Assembly: GCA_021603905.1 (NCBI GenBank)
Contig: BQIU01000031.1
Coordinates: 1 to 42,061 of the forward strand
Direction: 5' to 3'
Source: Nitrospirales bacterium
GTDB taxonomy: Bacteria; Nitrospirota; Nitrospiria; Nitrospirales; UBA8639
DNA length: 42,061 nt
In this document: positions 42,026 through 42,061 of the stretch, piece after piece
Numbering within the stretch: the stretch's first letter is position 1
Layout of the letters: every line of letters starts with the position of its first letter
Notes under the pieces: model-generated
Databases searched by the model: none
The model's input: only the letters and a program-made list of their open reading frames with translations
Told to the model about the DNA's origin: nothing
Position numbers and translations under genes: made by a program

Positions 42026-42061
42026 GATATTCATTCCTTTTCGTCTCGAAGCATGCATTGC

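Noticed and set aside
1..42061. tRNA, rRNA or prophage genes
   Set aside because: No cloverleaf with CCA end, rRNA signature or phage structural or integrase gene was recognised on either strand by eye; a tRNAscan run would settle the tRNA point.

Overview
The window reads as chromosomal DNA of a Gram-negative bacterium. Several products have lipoprotein or outer-membrane export signals: a DUF481 protein, three small lipoproteins and a lipid-anchored binding protein. There are clean Shine-Dalgarno sites and moderate GC. The mix of DUF481, DUF2959, DUF2780, polyphosphate glucokinase and many lone receivers would suit Nitrospirota or a neighbouring phylum, but there is no marker gene here and I do not assign a taxon firmly.

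Layout. 1-12.1 kb is a plus-strand signalling and envelope region. It holds the end of a sigma-54 activator, a DUF481 outer-membrane protein, a lone receiver, mscL plus a multi-helix mechanosensitive-channel-like protein, a substrate-binding lipoprotein overlapping a HAMP-PAS histidine kinase, a double-receiver protein and another lone receiver. The long gaps carry a family of about 100-bp palindromic repeats, one copy interrupted by another. 12.5-18.2 kb holds a glycine-zipper lipoprotein, then a minus-strand group (HerA/DUF87-type ATPase, DUF2780, DUF2959, GlsB/YeaQ) and a YjbQ enzyme. Two tandem pairs of a second, roughly 90-bp repeat with GGACAC...GTGTCC ends flank the minus-strand group. 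18.5-20.4 kb is a decay zone: a broken DUF302 gene and a frameshifted IS5-like element with recognisable terminal repeats.

21.4-33.7 kb is the centrepiece: two translationally coupled megasynthase genes with the order C-A-T / KS-AT-ACP-aminotransferase-C-A-T-TE. The adenylation pocket residues I extract read as threonine (DFWNIGMVHK) and glycine (DILQLGMIWK, one change from the glycine code). Collinear logic gives an N-capped threonine extended by malonate, transaminated at the beta carbon, joined to glycine and released by the thioesterase. This would be a small N-capped peptide containing a 3,4-diamino-5-hydroxyhexanoyl unit. No phosphopantetheinyl transferase, MbtH or exporter lies in the window.

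33.9-42.1 kb holds a full-length uvrA convergent with the megasynthase, then a minus-strand set (nucleoside deaminase, polyphosphate glucokinase, CrcB fluoride channel) whose first ribosome-binding site lies inside a hairpin. Upstream of it is a promoter-to-terminator unit with tiny ORFs. A short-chain dehydrogenase, a small lipoprotein and a DUF6941-like protein close the window.

Domain calls come from motifs read by eye; family names, substrate predictions and product logic are inference from known families, not from searches.
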